In this document: positions 37,247 to 46,457 of the stretch, in pieces
Layout: each line of letters starts with the position of its first letter
Numbering within the stretch: position 1 is the first letter of the stretch
DNA from: Roseibium limicola
Lineage (GTDB): Bacteria; Pseudomonadota; Alphaproteobacteria; Rhizobiales; Stappiaceae
DNA length: 64,000 nucleotides
Reading direction: 5' to 3'
NCBI RefSeq assembly: GCF_017313085.1
Contig: NZ_JAFLNF010000005.1
Location: 248,001-312,000, forward strand
Translations under genes and position numbers: made by a program
The notes under the pieces: model-generated
The model's input: only the letters and a program-made list of their open reading frames with translations
The model's database searches: none
What the model was told of the DNA's origin: nothing

Positions 37247-38080
37247 TCACACCCCCAGCATTTCCCGCGCTTGTTGCCACGTGGCGACCGGGCGCTCGTA
37301 CCGCTCACAGAGATCCGTCACCCGTTCGACCAGGGAGGCGTTGGAGGGGGCGAGGGTGTCGCGGTCGAGGCGGACGTTGTCTTCCAGCCCGGTGCGGGCG
37401 TGACCGCCCGAGGACACGCTCCATTCGTTCAGAACGATCTGCGCCGCACCAATGCCGGCGGCACACCATTCGGCCCCCGGTGCCAGGCGCTCGACCGTGC
37501 GGATGTAATAGTCAAAGGTGTCCCGGTCGGCGGGCATGGCGTTTTTCACGCCCATGACGAACTGGATGTAGAGGTTTCCCGGAATGCGGCCATCCCGGTT
37601 CATGCTTGCTGCCTGATGAATGTGGCTGAGGTCGAAGGCCTCGATCTCCGGCTTGACGTGATACGTGCGCATTTCCGACGCCAGCCAGTCGACAAGTTCC
37701 GGCGGGTTCTCATAGACCCGCGTCGGAAAGTTGTTGGAGCCCACCGACAGCGACGCCATGTCCGGCTGCAGCGACAGCATGCCGCCCCGCGTCTGGCCCG
37801 CGCCCGAGCGTCCACCGGTTGAAAACTGGATGATCATGCCGGGGCAGTGCTTGCGCAGGCCTTCCAGCAGACGACCGAATTTTTCCGGGTCCGAGCTTGG
37901 GGTTTGATCGTCATTACGCACATGGGCATGGACGATGGAGGCGCCTGCCTCAAACGCTTCCTGAGTGCTTTCCACCTGTTCCGCAACGGTGATCGGCACC
38001 GCCGGGTTGTTGGCCTTTGTCGGCAGGCTTCCCGTGATGGCCACGCAGATGATGCAGGGTTTTTCGGACAGGGTGGTCAA
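37247..38080 (-). CDS. BKACE-family beta-keto acid cleavage enzyme
   Basis: BKACE (formerly DUF849; type enzyme Kce) condenses a beta-keto acid with acetyl-CoA and splits it to acetoacetate and a CoA ester. The 277-residue TIM barrel has the zinc motif SIVHAHVRNDD and the SSGGHARTGLEDNVRLD block with the conserved Glu. FSTGG and LSVGSNNFP form the substrate site. The family has many substrate groups and the specificity here is unknown. Its 3' end is duplicated beyond the toxin-antitoxin pair. Confidence 0.88.
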   Translation of the reverse strand: MTTLSEKPCIICVAITGSLPTKANNPAVPITVAEQVESTQEAFEAGASIVHAHVRNDDQTPSSDPEKFGRLLEGLRKHCPGMIIQFSTGGRSGAGQTRGGMLSLQPDMASLSVGSNNFPTRVYENPPELVDWLASEMRTYHVKPEIEAFDLSHIHQAASMNRDGRIPGNLYIQFVMGVKNAMPADRDTFDYYIRTVERLAPGAEWCAAGIGAAQIVLNEWSVSSGGHARTGLEDNVRLDRDTLAPSNASLVERVTDLCERYERPVATWQQAREMLGV

Positions 38081-38232
38081 ACCGGGAACTCCTCAAGTGT
38101 TGGCCAGTGGCCACGTCATATTTGTTCTTGGCAAAGGCTGGCCGCGCGCAAGAAGAATCTCTGGGTCGTCTTTGTGTCGGATCATGGGCAGGGGCTGCTG
38201 CCTTGATCAAGGGCGCTTTGCGGCGGATATGC

Positions 38233-39570
38233 TTATTTTTGTCCCGGCATATCAACCTGGGTCAGGCCATGCGGATCGACTATTCCGCCAGAAGCGCTGG
38301 CAGAAGGACTTGCAGGAGCAGCGACTGCCGCGCTGCGTCGGCGCATCAGATGCCGCAGACCGACAACACCGGCGGCGAGACCTGCGCCAACCGCCAGCCC
38401 CATGCTCCAGCGCGGGCCGAAGTGATCGACGACGAACCCGGCGATCGGCGCGCCCAGCGGTGTTCCGCCCATGGTGACGGCAATACGGATCGCCATCACC
38501 CGCCCGCGCATGGCAGGTTCGGTGTCCATCTGCATCAACGCCATGGAGGTGGTCATGATGGTGATCGCGCCGACGCCGATGAACACCAGCATCAGCCCGA
38601 ACAGCCAGGACGAGGGCATCACCGCCGCCGCCAGGCTGGCCAAGGCAAAGGCGAAGGAGCCGCCGACCAGCACCTCGGCACGGGCCTCGCGCCGGTTCGC
38701 CGCCAGCAGCGCACCGGCCACCGTGCCAACCGCCAGACAGGAGGACAGGAAGCCATAGTCGGAGGCGCCGAGATTGAATTCACGCGTTGCCATCGTGGCG
38801 ATGAAAATCGGGAAATTCAGCCCGAAAGTGCCGATGAAAAACAGCATCACCAGATAGGCCTTCAGGTCGTCGCGGGTGCGCACATAAGCCAGCCCCTTGG
38901 TAAAGCTGCCTTTTATCTTTTGCTTGGCCGGTGCCTGCGCGGCGTCTTTCGGCGGCTTCAGAAGCAACAGGGAGGCGAGAACAGCGGCAAATGAAAGCGC
39001 ATTGATCAGAAAGCCCCAGCCGGTTCCGGCCAGCGCAATGACGATGCCGGCGGTCGCCGGGCCGATCATCCGCGCGCCATTGAACGAGGCGGAATTCAGG
39101 GAAATGGCGTTGGGCAGATCTTCCTTGCTGACAAGCTCGGCGACATAGGTCTGGCGCGCTGGAATGTCGAAAGAGGCCGTGCAGCCTTGCAGAAAGGCCA
39201 GAACATAGACGTGCCAGAGTTCCACTGTTCCCGACAGGGTGAGGGCGGCGAGGATCAGCGCCAACAGCCCCATGAACGATTGGGTGAACAGCATCAGCTT
39301 GCGCTTGTCGACGCTATCAGCGACGACGCCCGTCCACGGCAGGCACAAGAGCTGTGGCCCGAACTGCAGCGCCATGACGAAGCCAACGGCAGACGCGTTG
39401 TGATCGGTCAGCTGTGTCAGCACCAGCCAGTCCTGCGCCGTGCGCTGCATCCACGTGCCGACGTTGGACACCAGTGAGCCCATGGCCCACAGGCGGTAGT
39501 TCGGATTGGAAAGAGACTTGAACATGCGCAGGGGCATCGAACTGCTTGCGGCCTCCAGCCGAGTACTCAC
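38233..39570 (-). CDS. MFS transporter, EntS-like (MFS_3) exporter
   Basis: This 445-residue, 12-helix protein starts FKSLSNPNYRLWAMGSLVSNVGTWMQRTAQDWLVL, the signature start of EntS/DHA3-type exporters. The MFS motif A is GVVADSVDKRKLML. Also present are FDIPARQTYVAELVSKEDLPNAISLNSASFNGARMIGPATAG and a second-half motif. Relatives export siderophores or macrolides. The C-terminus is Ala/Ser rich. The gene is monocistronic. Confidence 0.88.
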   Translation of the reverse strand: MSTRLEAASSSMPLRMFKSLSNPNYRLWAMGSLVSNVGTWMQRTAQDWLVLTQLTDHNASAVGFVMALQFGPQLLCLPWTGVVADSVDKRKLMLFTQSFMGLLALILAALTLSGTVELWHVYVLAFLQGCTASFDIPARQTYVAELVSKEDLPNAISLNSASFNGARMIGPATAGIVIALAGTGWGFLINALSFAAVLASLLLLKPPKDAAQAPAKQKIKGSFTKGLAYVRTRDDLKAYLVMLFFIGTFGLNFPIFIATMATREFNLGASDYGFLSSCLAVGTVAGALLAANRREARAEVLVGGSFAFALASLAAAVMPSSWLFGLMLVFIGVGAITIMTTSMALMQMDTEPAMRGRVMAIRIAVTMGGTPLGAPIAGFVVDHFGPRWSMGLAVGAGLAAGVVGLRHLMRRRSAAVAAPASPSASASGGIVDPHGLTQVDMPGQK

Positions 39571-39953
39571 GCAGCAAAGGCATCGCCGCTGCTGTCTTTT
39601 TTATCGTTGGTCGCGGGGCGGTCCGACGGGCGTCGGGAGTGCACGCAGGCCGTCAGGGCGAGGCTGCGATCGGTTTCAGACAATGGTGTGAAGCTGATCG
39701 ACGTCAAGGCAGTGAAGGCAGGCCTTCAGCCACCCTCGGCCTTTACCCCGGCAGGGACTGCGGTCTTTTTTAGGCAGCGACTTGGGCAAGGTCAAGGCGA
39801 TCTGAACGGAGGTTTGCGGCTAAGCGATTTCATTTTATTGATTGCGTTTTTTTGTAATTATAATATGTGAAGAAGCAGACACGTGGTCAGTGGACGAATA
39901 AGCCAGCGCGCTCCCGACAGCTGCGCTGTGAGCCCGAACAAAACGGAAAAACA
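39571..39953. other. 383-bp divergent intergenic region before the ArsR regulator
   Basis: No gene is supported. The right part (39828-39870) is unusually A+T rich and contains TATTGA (39836-39841) and TATAAT (39859-39864) 17 bp apart, a plausible promoter, and imperfect A+T palindromes (taattata) that could be the regulator's own operator, as in BigR systems. Confidence 0.5.
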
Positions 39954-40277
39954 ATGGAAACGGCTGAGATGCAGGCCAATGTGGCCGACGCCAGTGCCTT
40001 CTTGAAGAAGCTGGCCAACCCGGACCGGCTGCTGGTCTGTTGTGCCCTGGTGGAGGGCGAACGCTCCGTGCGCGAACTTGAAGACCTGTTGAAGATCCGC
40101 CAGCCGGGTCTGTCGCAACAACTTGCAGAGCTGCGCAAGGCCGGTTTGGTCAAGGGCCGTAAGGACGGCAAGCAGGTGTTCTATTCTCTGGCCGATGCCC
40201 GCGTCGAAACCTTCATCCTGACCTTGCATGGGCTTTTTTGCGCCCCGGAAACATTCAACACTTTAGAGAGACCCTGA
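39954..40277 (+). CDS. ArsR-family persulfide sensor, BigR/SqrR-like
   Basis: From the ATG at 39954 this is a 107-residue winged-helix regulator. The recognition helix is in IRQPGLSQQLAELRKAGLVKGRKDGKQVFYSL. Cysteines are at C29, C30 and C96. C30 and C96 are 66 residues apart, the same spacing as the redox pair C42-C108 of BigR and C41-C107 of SqrR, which form a tri- or tetrasulfide link when sulfide rises. The downstream YeeE-type genes support this. A longer upstream frame is not used. Confidence 0.82.
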   Translation: METAEMQANVADASAFLKKLANPDRLLVCCALVEGERSVRELEDLLKIRQPGLSQQLAELRKAGLVKGRKDGKQVFYSLADARVETFILTLHGLFCAPETFNTLERP

Positions 40278-40278
40278 C

Positions 40279-40710
40279 ATGACGGAATTTACGCCTCTCT
40301 GGTCATTCGCTGGCGGCGCCTTGATCGGCCTTGCCGCTGTGCTGCTGATGGCCGTCCACGGTCGCATTGCCGGAATGACTGGCATCCTGACCGGCGTTTT
40401 GCCGCCCGTGAATGCCGACTGGCCGTGGCGCGCAGCGTTTCTCGTCGGGGCCATTCTTGCCCCCGCGCTGATCATCGCGACATCGGGCGAGCAGGCGATT
40501 GGCTTTGACAGCACCGTTCCGCCGCTATGGCTGGTCATCGGCGGTCTTCTGGTTGGCGTCGGTGTCTATCTCGGCTCAGGCTGCACATCCGGCCACGGCG
40601 TGTGTGGCATGTCGCGGCTTTCGCTGCGCTCCTTTGCGGCGACCGGCACCTTCATGCTGACCACGGCCATCACCGTGTTTGTCGTCCGTCACATCTTCGG
40701 AGGGTTTTGA
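40279..40710 (+). CDS. YeeE/YedE-family sulfur transport protein, N-half
   Basis: This 143-residue membrane protein has about four helices and the conserved cysteine loop [17 protein letters not shown], diagnostic for YeeE/YedE proteins that carry thiosulfate or related sulfur species. It starts 1 bp after the ArsR stop. It probably pairs with the next gene to make a split version of the single-chain YeeE. Confidence 0.9.
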   Translation: MTEFTPLWSFAGGALIGLAAVLLMAVHGRIAGMTGILTGVLPPVNADWPWRAAFLVGAILAPALIIATSGEQAIGFDSTVPPLWLVIGGLLVGVGVYLGSGCTSGHGVCGMSRLSLRSFAATGTFMLTTAITVFVVRHIFGGF

Positions 40711-40712
40711 TC

Positions 40713-41135
40713 ATGCGCTTGTTCTTCGCACTTCTCGCCGGGCTGTTGTTCGGCAGCGGCATTGCCCTGTCTGGCATGATCAATCCGGCCAAGGTCCTGA
40801 ACTTCTTCGACGTTGCCGGTAGCTGGGATCCATCACTCGCCTTCGTCATGGGCGGTGCAGTGATCGTCACCTTCATTGGTTACAGGCTGGCATGGCGTCG
40901 CAAGACACCGTTCTTGGCAGATGGCTTTCAGTTGCCGGCAGAAAATTCAATTGATTGCCAGCTGCTGGCGGGGTCGGCCATCTTCGGCATCGGCTGGGGC
41001 ATCGCCGGCTTCTGCCCGGGCGGCTCGCTTCCCGCACTTGGGCTGGGGCAGGGAGACGCGGTGCTGTTTGTCACGGCGATGATTGGTGGAATTTTGGTCG
41101 CTCGCAGCGTCAAAACCAGGCTTTCAAGGTCCTGA
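40713..41135 (+). CDS. YeeE/YedE-family (DUF6691) partner, C-half
   Basis: The ATG at 40713 follows GGAGGG and gives a 140-residue, about four-helix protein: FGSGIALSGMINPAKVLNFFDVAG and the second cysteine motif GIAGFCPGGSLPALG. The gap to the previous gene is 2 bp. In several alphaproteobacteria this pair lies in the BigR operon with a persulfide dioxygenase; no dioxygenase gene is present here. Confidence 0.88.
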   Translation: MRLFFALLAGLLFGSGIALSGMINPAKVLNFFDVAGSWDPSLAFVMGGAVIVTFIGYRLAWRRKTPFLADGFQLPAENSIDCQLLAGSAIFGIGWGIAGFCPGGSLPALGLGQGDAVLFVTAMIGGILVARSVKTRLSRS

Positions 41136-41161
41136 ACCCCGCATGAACGGCGTGACCGGCC

Positions 41162-41587
41162 TTAATATAGCTGATTGCGGGCGGTCCAGGCAGCAGCGGC
41201 TGGGCGAGGCTCCGGAACCGGAGCTGCCAGAGCTGTCGAGAAGCAGACCTTGGTGACGCCCTTGGAGACGAAACTCAGATGCTTGGCTGCAGCCTTCGAC
41301 AGGTCGATCACCCGGTTGCCAACGAAAGGCCCGCGATCATTGATCCGCACCACGACAGAGCGGCCGTTGGTGACGTTGGTGACTTGAACGCGTGTGCCGA
41401 ACGGCAGGTTCGGGTGAGCGGCCGTCAGCTTCGAGGCATCCATCATCTCGCCAGAGGCGGTGCGTGAGGTCAGCGCATACCAGGAGGCCTTGCCGCAATC
41501 ACCAATGGCGCTGGCCTGGGCAGCAAGCGGCAGAGCGATGATGATAGTGGCCAGCAGTCCGGCACATTTGACAGTATTGAGGCGCAT
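41162..41587 (-). CDS. RlpA-like septal ring / DPBB-domain protein
   Basis: From the ATG at 41587 the 141-residue product has a signal peptide ([17 protein letters not shown]) and a double-psi beta-barrel: [57 protein letters not shown]. RlpA cuts naked glycan strands of peptidoglycan at the septum; the conserved Asp of NDRGPF is present. There is no SPOR domain, so it is a short form. The C-terminal tail is Ala/Pro rich. Confidence 0.88.
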   Translation of the reverse strand: MRLNTVKCAGLLATIIIALPLAAQASAIGDCGKASWYALTSRTASGEMMDASKLTAAHPNLPFGTRVQVTNVTNGRSVVVRINDRGPFVGNRVIDLSKAAAKHLSFVSKGVTKVCFSTALAAPVPEPRPAAAAWTARNQLY

Positions 41588-42158
41588 TCGATTTCCTGGA
41601 CTGAGCCGGACGGGCGTATCGGCTTCTGCCGGACACACCCTCACGTGGGAGTTCTCAATGAGTTTCGATGGCCCCCGCCTGAATATCCTGAGGCGAGACC
41701 GGTTCCAGACGTCCGCTGCCTCGATGTGAGCCATCTTGAGCAAGCGCTTTGGGGCGGAAGGACGCTGGGTTGATGGGAGCCCTAAAGACGAAATAGGGTC
41801 AAAAAAAGTCGGCGACACGGAACCAAAGCTCGCTTCTGGCGTTCATGGAGCTGTACCGTTTGCCTCAAGTGTTAACCCACGTGGCGACAGAGGTTAACGG
41901 TTTCTGAGTGAAAGCATCGTGTTGCGAATACCTTAGGCAGGAGATGCGGGCTGGAGAGGAGCGCCTAACAAGGATCCGCAGCGGGTTGGTCGTTTGCTTA
42001 AATTTTGTTCCCGAAATTTTTTGAAAATCTCCTGGAGCGCTCGTCTCGGGCATCGGAAACTGGCAAAGTCGCGCCCGAAGGTCGCCGGTTTCCAAGCGAC
42101 CGGGTCAAGTGAGAGCGGATGAAGCCCGTGGCCGGTCCGCGCCTGGGAGAGTAATGCC
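41588..42158. other. 571-bp divergent intergenic region
   Basis: No gene is supported between rlpA and fbp. It should hold both promoters. The only notable structure is the GTTAACC inverted repeat at 41871-41898; the small frames have no coding character. Confidence 0.4.
41871..41898. promoter_or_regulatory. GTTAACC inverted repeat
   Basis: gttaacc-N14-ggttaac is a perfect 7-bp inverted repeat. Each arm contains TTAAC, the half-site of the alphaproteobacterial cell-cycle regulator CtrA, but the spacing is not the usual TTAA-N7-TTAA, so the assignment is weak. Confidence 0.25.
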
Positions 42159-43154
42159 TTGTTGAAATTGCCGAACGACACCGAGATCGTAGCTGAAACC
42201 CTGAGCGACCATTTGCGGCGCGAGGAAACGAGCTATCCGGCTGCTGCCGTTGTCAGGGCGATTTCCGAAGCCTGTGCTGAAATTGCCGAACGTCTCGCCG
42301 CAGGCGGCTTGCCGGGAGATCCGGCGGCCATCGTCGGCGTCAACGAAAGCGGCGACAAGCAGAAGGCGCTCGATGTCGCCACTCACGACTATATGGTCGA
42401 GGTGCTGCGCAAGGCAGGCGTGCGCCAGGTGCTGTCGGAGGAAGCCGAAAATGTCATTGCCCTCAATTCCGATGGTGCATTCGATGTAGCGATCGACCCC
42501 ATCGACGGATCGGGAAGCATTGGCACCGGCGCTCCGCTGGGCACGTTGTTTACGGTCATTCCGGCAGGGCCGACCGGCCCCGAGGGTTTCTACCAGCCCG
42601 GGCGCAAGATTGCGGCCGCCGGGTATGCGTCTTTCGGCCATTCTGCAGATTTCGGTTTCAGCCTGGGCAACGGCTTGCATCTGGCTGTCTTCGACTGGCG
42701 CATCGAAGAGTTCCGCATGTGGAAGGAAGGCCACGAGGTTCCCAACACCTCGCGGGTGCTTGCCTACAACGCATCGAACCATCGCCATTGGGAGCCGGGT
42801 ATCCGGCAGTTTGTTGAGGATGCGCTGGAGGGAAAGCGCGGGCCGCTGAATGCAGATTACAACATGCGCTGGCTGGCGGCGGCCGTTGGCGACATGCACC
42901 GGATCGTGCTGCAGGGCGGGTTGTTTCTGTATCCCGGCGACAGCCGTCCGGGCTATGAGGACGGCAAGCTGCGGCTGATCTATGAGGCCATTCCGATGGC
43001 GTTCCTGATGGAGCAGGCCGGCGGTCAGGCGACGAGTGGACGAGTGCCAATCCTCGACATGACGCCGACCTCCCTGCATCAGAATGTTCCGCTGATTTTC
43101 GGCTCATCTTCACTCGTCGAGACCCTGGGCGCGTATTTGGCGTTTCGCGCCTGA
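42159..43154 (+). CDS. fbp: Class 1 fructose-1,6-bisphosphatase
   Basis: This enzyme removes the C1 phosphate from fructose-1,6-bisphosphate in gluconeogenesis or the Calvin cycle. The 331-residue protein has the metal site AIDPIDGSGSIG, a variant of the usual DPLDGSSN, with the upstream VLSEEAENV acidic site. The C-terminal substrate block is RLIYEAIPMAFLMEQAGGQATSG. The start is TTG with GGGAG 9 nt upstream; a 3-codon ATG frame (M-P-C-stop) overlaps it. No other Calvin-cycle gene is nearby, so a gluconeogenic role is more likely. Confidence 0.88.
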   Translation: MLKLPNDTEIVAETLSDHLRREETSYPAAAVVRAISEACAEIAERLAAGGLPGDPAAIVGVNESGDKQKALDVATHDYMVEVLRKAGVRQVLSEEAENVIALNSDGAFDVAIDPIDGSGSIGTGAPLGTLFTVIPAGPTGPEGFYQPGRKIAAAGYASFGHSADFGFSLGNGLHLAVFDWRIEEFRMWKEGHEVPNTSRVLAYNASNHRHWEPGIRQFVEDALEGKRGPLNADYNMRWLAAAVGDMHRIVLQGGLFLYPGDSRPGYEDGKLRLIYEAIPMAFLMEQAGGQATSGRVPILDMTPTSLHQNVPLIFGSSSLVETLGAYLAFRA

Positions 43155-43176
43155 GCCTCAACGAGGTTTCGTTTTC

Positions 43177-43953
43177 TTAGCCGCGTCCGACGAATGGCAT
43201 GGCTGTCGCCATGACGGTCATGGTCAGCACGTTGGCGTCCAGCGGCAGGCTGGCCATATAGACGACGGCCTGGGCAATGTGACCCGGGTCGATGGTCGGC
43301 TCGCTCATCAACTCACCGTTGGCCTGAGGAACACCACCGCTCATCTTCGCAGTCATCTCGCTGGCAGCATTGCCGATGTCGATCTGACCGCAGGCAATGT
43401 TGAACGGGCGTCCATCAAGGGCCGAAGACTTTGTCAGACCGGCGACCGCATGCTTGGTTGCCGTATAGGGCGCGGAGAACGGGCGCGGTGTTGTTGCCGA
43501 GATCGAGCCGTTGTTGACGATCCGGCCACCTTGCGGAGACTGCGCCTTCATCAGGCGGAATGCGCCCTGGGTGCAGAGGAAGACGCCACTCAAATTGGCG
43601 GCAACAACGGCGCTCCACTCAGCGTAGGTGATCTCTTCCAGTGGAACCGGTGAGTTTGAAATGCCGGCGTTATTCACCAGAAGATCAAGCCGTGAAAACC
43701 GTTCTTCAAGCTGATTGAATAGCGCCTCAACGGACTTCGGATCACCGACATCTGCCGCAATCCAGCTGACCTCATTGCCGGTCTCAGACGAAAGCTCGGC
43801 CGCAGTCTTTTCCAGAACGGCTTCGCGACGGCCGGTGATGATGACGCGCCACCCGGCTGCACTCAGATCTCTGGAAACTGCCTTGCCAACCCCGGTGCCG
43901 CCACCGGTGACCAGCGCAATTCTGCCGTTTACGTCGAATGTTTTATCACTCAT
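43177..43953 (-). CDS. SDR-family oxidoreductase (operon with denD)
   Basis: This 258-residue classical short-chain dehydrogenase has the cofactor motif [15 protein letters not shown] at about residue 93, a catalytic Ser region [12 protein letters not shown], and YTATKHA with catalytic Tyr and Lys. The start overlaps the denD stop by 4 bp (ATGA), so it is coupled to it. Probable role is oxidation of a sugar acid or related alcohol. The exact substrate is unknown. Confidence 0.85.
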   Translation of the reverse strand: MSDKTFDVNGRIALVTGGGTGVGKAVSRDLSAAGWRVIITGRREAVLEKTAAELSSETGNEVSWIAADVGDPKSVEALFNQLEERFSRLDLLVNNAGISNSPVPLEEITYAEWSAVVAANLSGVFLCTQGAFRLMKAQSPQGGRIVNNGSISATTPRPFSAPYTATKHAVAGLTKSSALDGRPFNIACGQIDIGNAASEMTAKMSGGVPQANGELMSEPTIDPGHIAQAVVYMASLPLDANVLTMTVMATAMPFVGRG

Positions 43954-44936
43954 GGCAGTTTGCCTTCCAGTTCGTCTTCCAGATGGATGCGGATGATTTC
44001 GTCGAAACTCGTCTCTGCGACAAACCCCAGAGAAGCCGCGCGTTGGGCATCAAAATCCGGCGCCCATCCGGCGACGATCTTCTGAATGGCCGGATCAGGT
44101 ACCTTGCGAATGAGCTTCACGGCTTTGTCTCCGGCGACACGTCGCAAGGCTTCGATTTCCTCGCCGACAGTAGCGGAGAGTCCCGGCATGGTGAGGTTGC
44201 GGCGTGGCCCGATGGTTGATGTGTCCATTCCGGCGGTATGGATGAAAAAGCCGACCGCAGCGCGCGGGCTGGCAAACCAGTGCCGAACGTTTTCATCCAC
44301 TGGCAGGACAGCTTCCTGACCTGCCATCGGCTCGCGCAGGATGTTGGAGAAAAAGCCGGAAGCGGCCTTGTTCGGCTTGCCCGGACGCACACAGACGGTC
44401 GGCAGGCGAATGCCGACGCCGTCGAAAATGCCTTTGCGGGTGTAGTCCGCCAGAAGCAGCTCGGTGATGGCCTTCTGTGTGCCGTAGCTTGTCAGCGGCG
44501 TCAGGAAGAAATCATCGCCGATCTTGTCCGGGAACGGCTGACCGAAGACGGCGATCGACGAGGCGAAGATGACCTTGGGAAAGTAAGCCTCGCGCCGTCC
44601 TTCGCGGTAGATGGCGTCGAACAGATGGCGACTGCCATCCAGATTGACTGCATAGCCCTTGTCAAAATCCGTTTCCGCTTCGCCTGAAACAATGGCCGCA
44701 AGATGAAAGATCACATCAGGGCGTCCGGTAATTAGCTTTTCCGGTTCTCCAGGCTGAGCAAGATCTGCCGTCAGCGCCGAGGAGATGCTGGCAAGCGACG
44801 GCGGAACAGGCGGTTCCAGCGCATCGGTGAGTGTCAGTTTGCTGATCTCGAAGCCGAGAGCAGTCGGCTCCGCCGCCAGCCTTTCAACCAGCTTGCGGCC
44901 GACCATTCCGGCAGCACCAATCACGAGTACATGCAT
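43950..44936 (-). CDS. denD: D-erythronate dehydrogenase-like epimerase-fold enzyme
   Basis: DenD oxidises D-erythronate to 2-oxo-tetronate, which is then phosphorylated and decarboxylated. This 328-residue extended-SDR protein shows [16 protein letters not shown], the site [25 protein letters not shown] with catalytic Tyr and Lys, and [31 protein letters not shown], a block typical of the DenD group. The OtnK, OtnI or OtnC partners are not present here. The name is by similarity of pattern; a related sugar-acid substrate is possible. Confidence 0.72.
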   Translation of the reverse strand: MHVLVIGAAGMVGRKLVERLAAEPTALGFEISKLTLTDALEPPVPPSLASISSALTADLAQPGEPEKLITGRPDVIFHLAAIVSGEAETDFDKGYAVNLDGSRHLFDAIYREGRREAYFPKVIFASSIAVFGQPFPDKIGDDFFLTPLTSYGTQKAITELLLADYTRKGIFDGVGIRLPTVCVRPGKPNKAASGFFSNILREPMAGQEAVLPVDENVRHWFASPRAAVGFFIHTAGMDTSTIGPRRNLTMPGLSATVGEEIEALRRVAGDKAVKLIRKVPDPAIQKIVAGWAPDFDAQRAASLGFVAETSFDEIIRIHLEDELEGKLP

Positions 44937-45144
44937 ATTGCGGTTATCCTCCCGGGATATTTACGCGCCGGCCTGGCCGGGCATCTTGTTTTGAGGTCTT
45001 GACCGGCGGGCCTCCAACCCATTGCCGACAAGTTCCTTTTTGTCTGGGAACGAGTTCAACAGATTAAACGTGCAGGCACAATGCAGTCTGTCTTGATGAT
45101 TTTGCCAATGAGACACACCGCGCCACTCACGGTGAAATCTCGGC

Positions 45145-46446
45145 TCAGACGCCCAGCTTGTCGCGCAGGCGATAGGCCAGAACAGAGGGGGCCAGGAACC
45201 ATGGATTTCCGGTGTAAAGCGGGCGCGTGGGAAACGAGATCTGTTCCATCGCCGAGGGCGTCTTCTCCAGTCCTGCTGCCTTGCGTCCTATGCGCATGCC
45301 GAGATAGCTCGCCATACCGACGCCGCTGCCGCAATAGCCCATGGAGTGGAACAGGCCGTTGTCCTCACCACAGTGCATTAGCGTGTCGAACGTATAGCCC
45401 ACATACCCCATCCACGAGTAGCTGACGCGGGAGGTGGCCAACTCAGGGAACAGCGCCACCATGTCCTGATGCAGCCGGACGGCGCTCTTCTTCGGATCGG
45501 TTTCATTCAGCGAAACGCGACCGCCGAAAAGCACTCGTTTCCGGTCGGGGGACAGGCGGTAGTAATAGACCAGCTTTCGCGTGTCGGAGAGCACCCGGTC
45601 GGTCGGAAACAGACGGTCGACCAGCTCGCTCGGCAGCTCTTCCGTGGCGATCACATAAGAACCGATGGGAATGATACGGCGTTGGTGATGTCGGCTGAGC
45701 GGCCCGCTGTATCCGTTGGTCGCCAGAATGACCTTGCCCGCACGCACGGGGCCGCTCTCAGTCTTTACGGTGAAACCAGCGGGGGAGCGTTCCAGAGCAG
45801 TTACCTTGCAATGCGCTTTGACCAGCGCTCCGGAATTCAATACCCGTTGCAGCAAGGCGGGGTGGTACTTGCTCACATCAATGCTGCAGTGGCGCGGAAA
45901 CACCATGCCGCCGTGATAGGCGTCGGTGTTGAGTTCGCTGCTCATTTCAGATTTGGGCACCATGAAGGCATCGGTTTTCCAGACCGGGTGACCGTCGGCG
46001 CAGTCTCTGGCCAGCGTGTCGTAGAGATGCGCTTTGTGGGCCCCATGGAACCGACCGACTTGGCGGAAGTCGCAGTCCAGCTCCTCGTCACGCACCAGCT
46101 GGTGCATATAGTCGAGCGACGCTTGCCCCTCGCGCAGGATTTCGGTCGCGAGCGCCTTGCCATGCCGTCGCGACAAGGCGCTGAACCCCGGCTTCAAGCT
46201 GGTGGAAACCTGGCCTCCGTTGCGAGTGCTACAGCCCCAGCCGGCGGCTTCCGCATCGATCACCAGCGTTGACAGACCTTCACGGGCAGTCTGCAAAGCG
46301 GCATTGAGGCCCGTATATCCGCTGCCGACGATGACGACGTCGGCCTCACTCGGCAGACCGATCTCCGGAGTTTCACCGCGCGGTGCGGCATGCCACCAGT
46401 ACGGCTCCGGCTTGAAGTCCTGTGTGAACAGATCGGCAGTCATCAC
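45145..46446 (-). CDS. FAD-dependent amine oxidoreductase (PuuB/OrdL-like)
   Basis: This 433-residue DAO-family flavoprotein has the dinucleotide motif DVVIVGSGYTGLNAALQTAREG near residue 36, the second FAD block AGWGCSTRNGGQVSTSLKPG, and the C-terminal MGYCGSGVGMASYLGMRIG. The family oxidises C-N bonds (gamma-glutamylputrescine oxidase, sarcosine and amino-acid oxidases). It is the last gene of the minus-strand uptake operon, 11 bp after the GMC gene, pointing to oxidation of the imported amine. Confidence 0.85.
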   Translation of the reverse strand: MMTADLFTQDFKPEPYWWHAAPRGETPEIGLPSEADVVIVGSGYTGLNAALQTAREGLSTLVIDAEAAGWGCSTRNGGQVSTSLKPGFSALSRRHGKALATEILREGQASLDYMHQLVRDEELDCDFRQVGRFHGAHKAHLYDTLARDCADGHPVWKTDAFMVPKSEMSSELNTDAYHGGMVFPRHCSIDVSKYHPALLQRVLNSGALVKAHCKVTALERSPAGFTVKTESGPVRAGKVILATNGYSGPLSRHHQRRIIPIGSYVIATEELPSELVDRLFPTDRVLSDTRKLVYYYRLSPDRKRVLFGGRVSLNETDPKKSAVRLHQDMVALFPELATSRVSYSWMGYVGYTFDTLMHCGEDNGLFHSMGYCGSGVGMASYLGMRIGRKAAGLEKTPSAMEQISFPTRPLYTGNPWFLAPSVLAYRLRDKLGV

Positions 46447-46457
46447 CTGAGGCTCCT

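Noticed and set aside
41871-41898. CtrA binding site
   Set aside because: The arms contain TTAAC, but the spacing does not fit the TTAA-N7-TTAA consensus, so only an inverted repeat is reported.
42105-43079. 324-codon frame on the minus strand
   Set aside because: It is antisense to fructose-bisphosphatase and shows no family motif.
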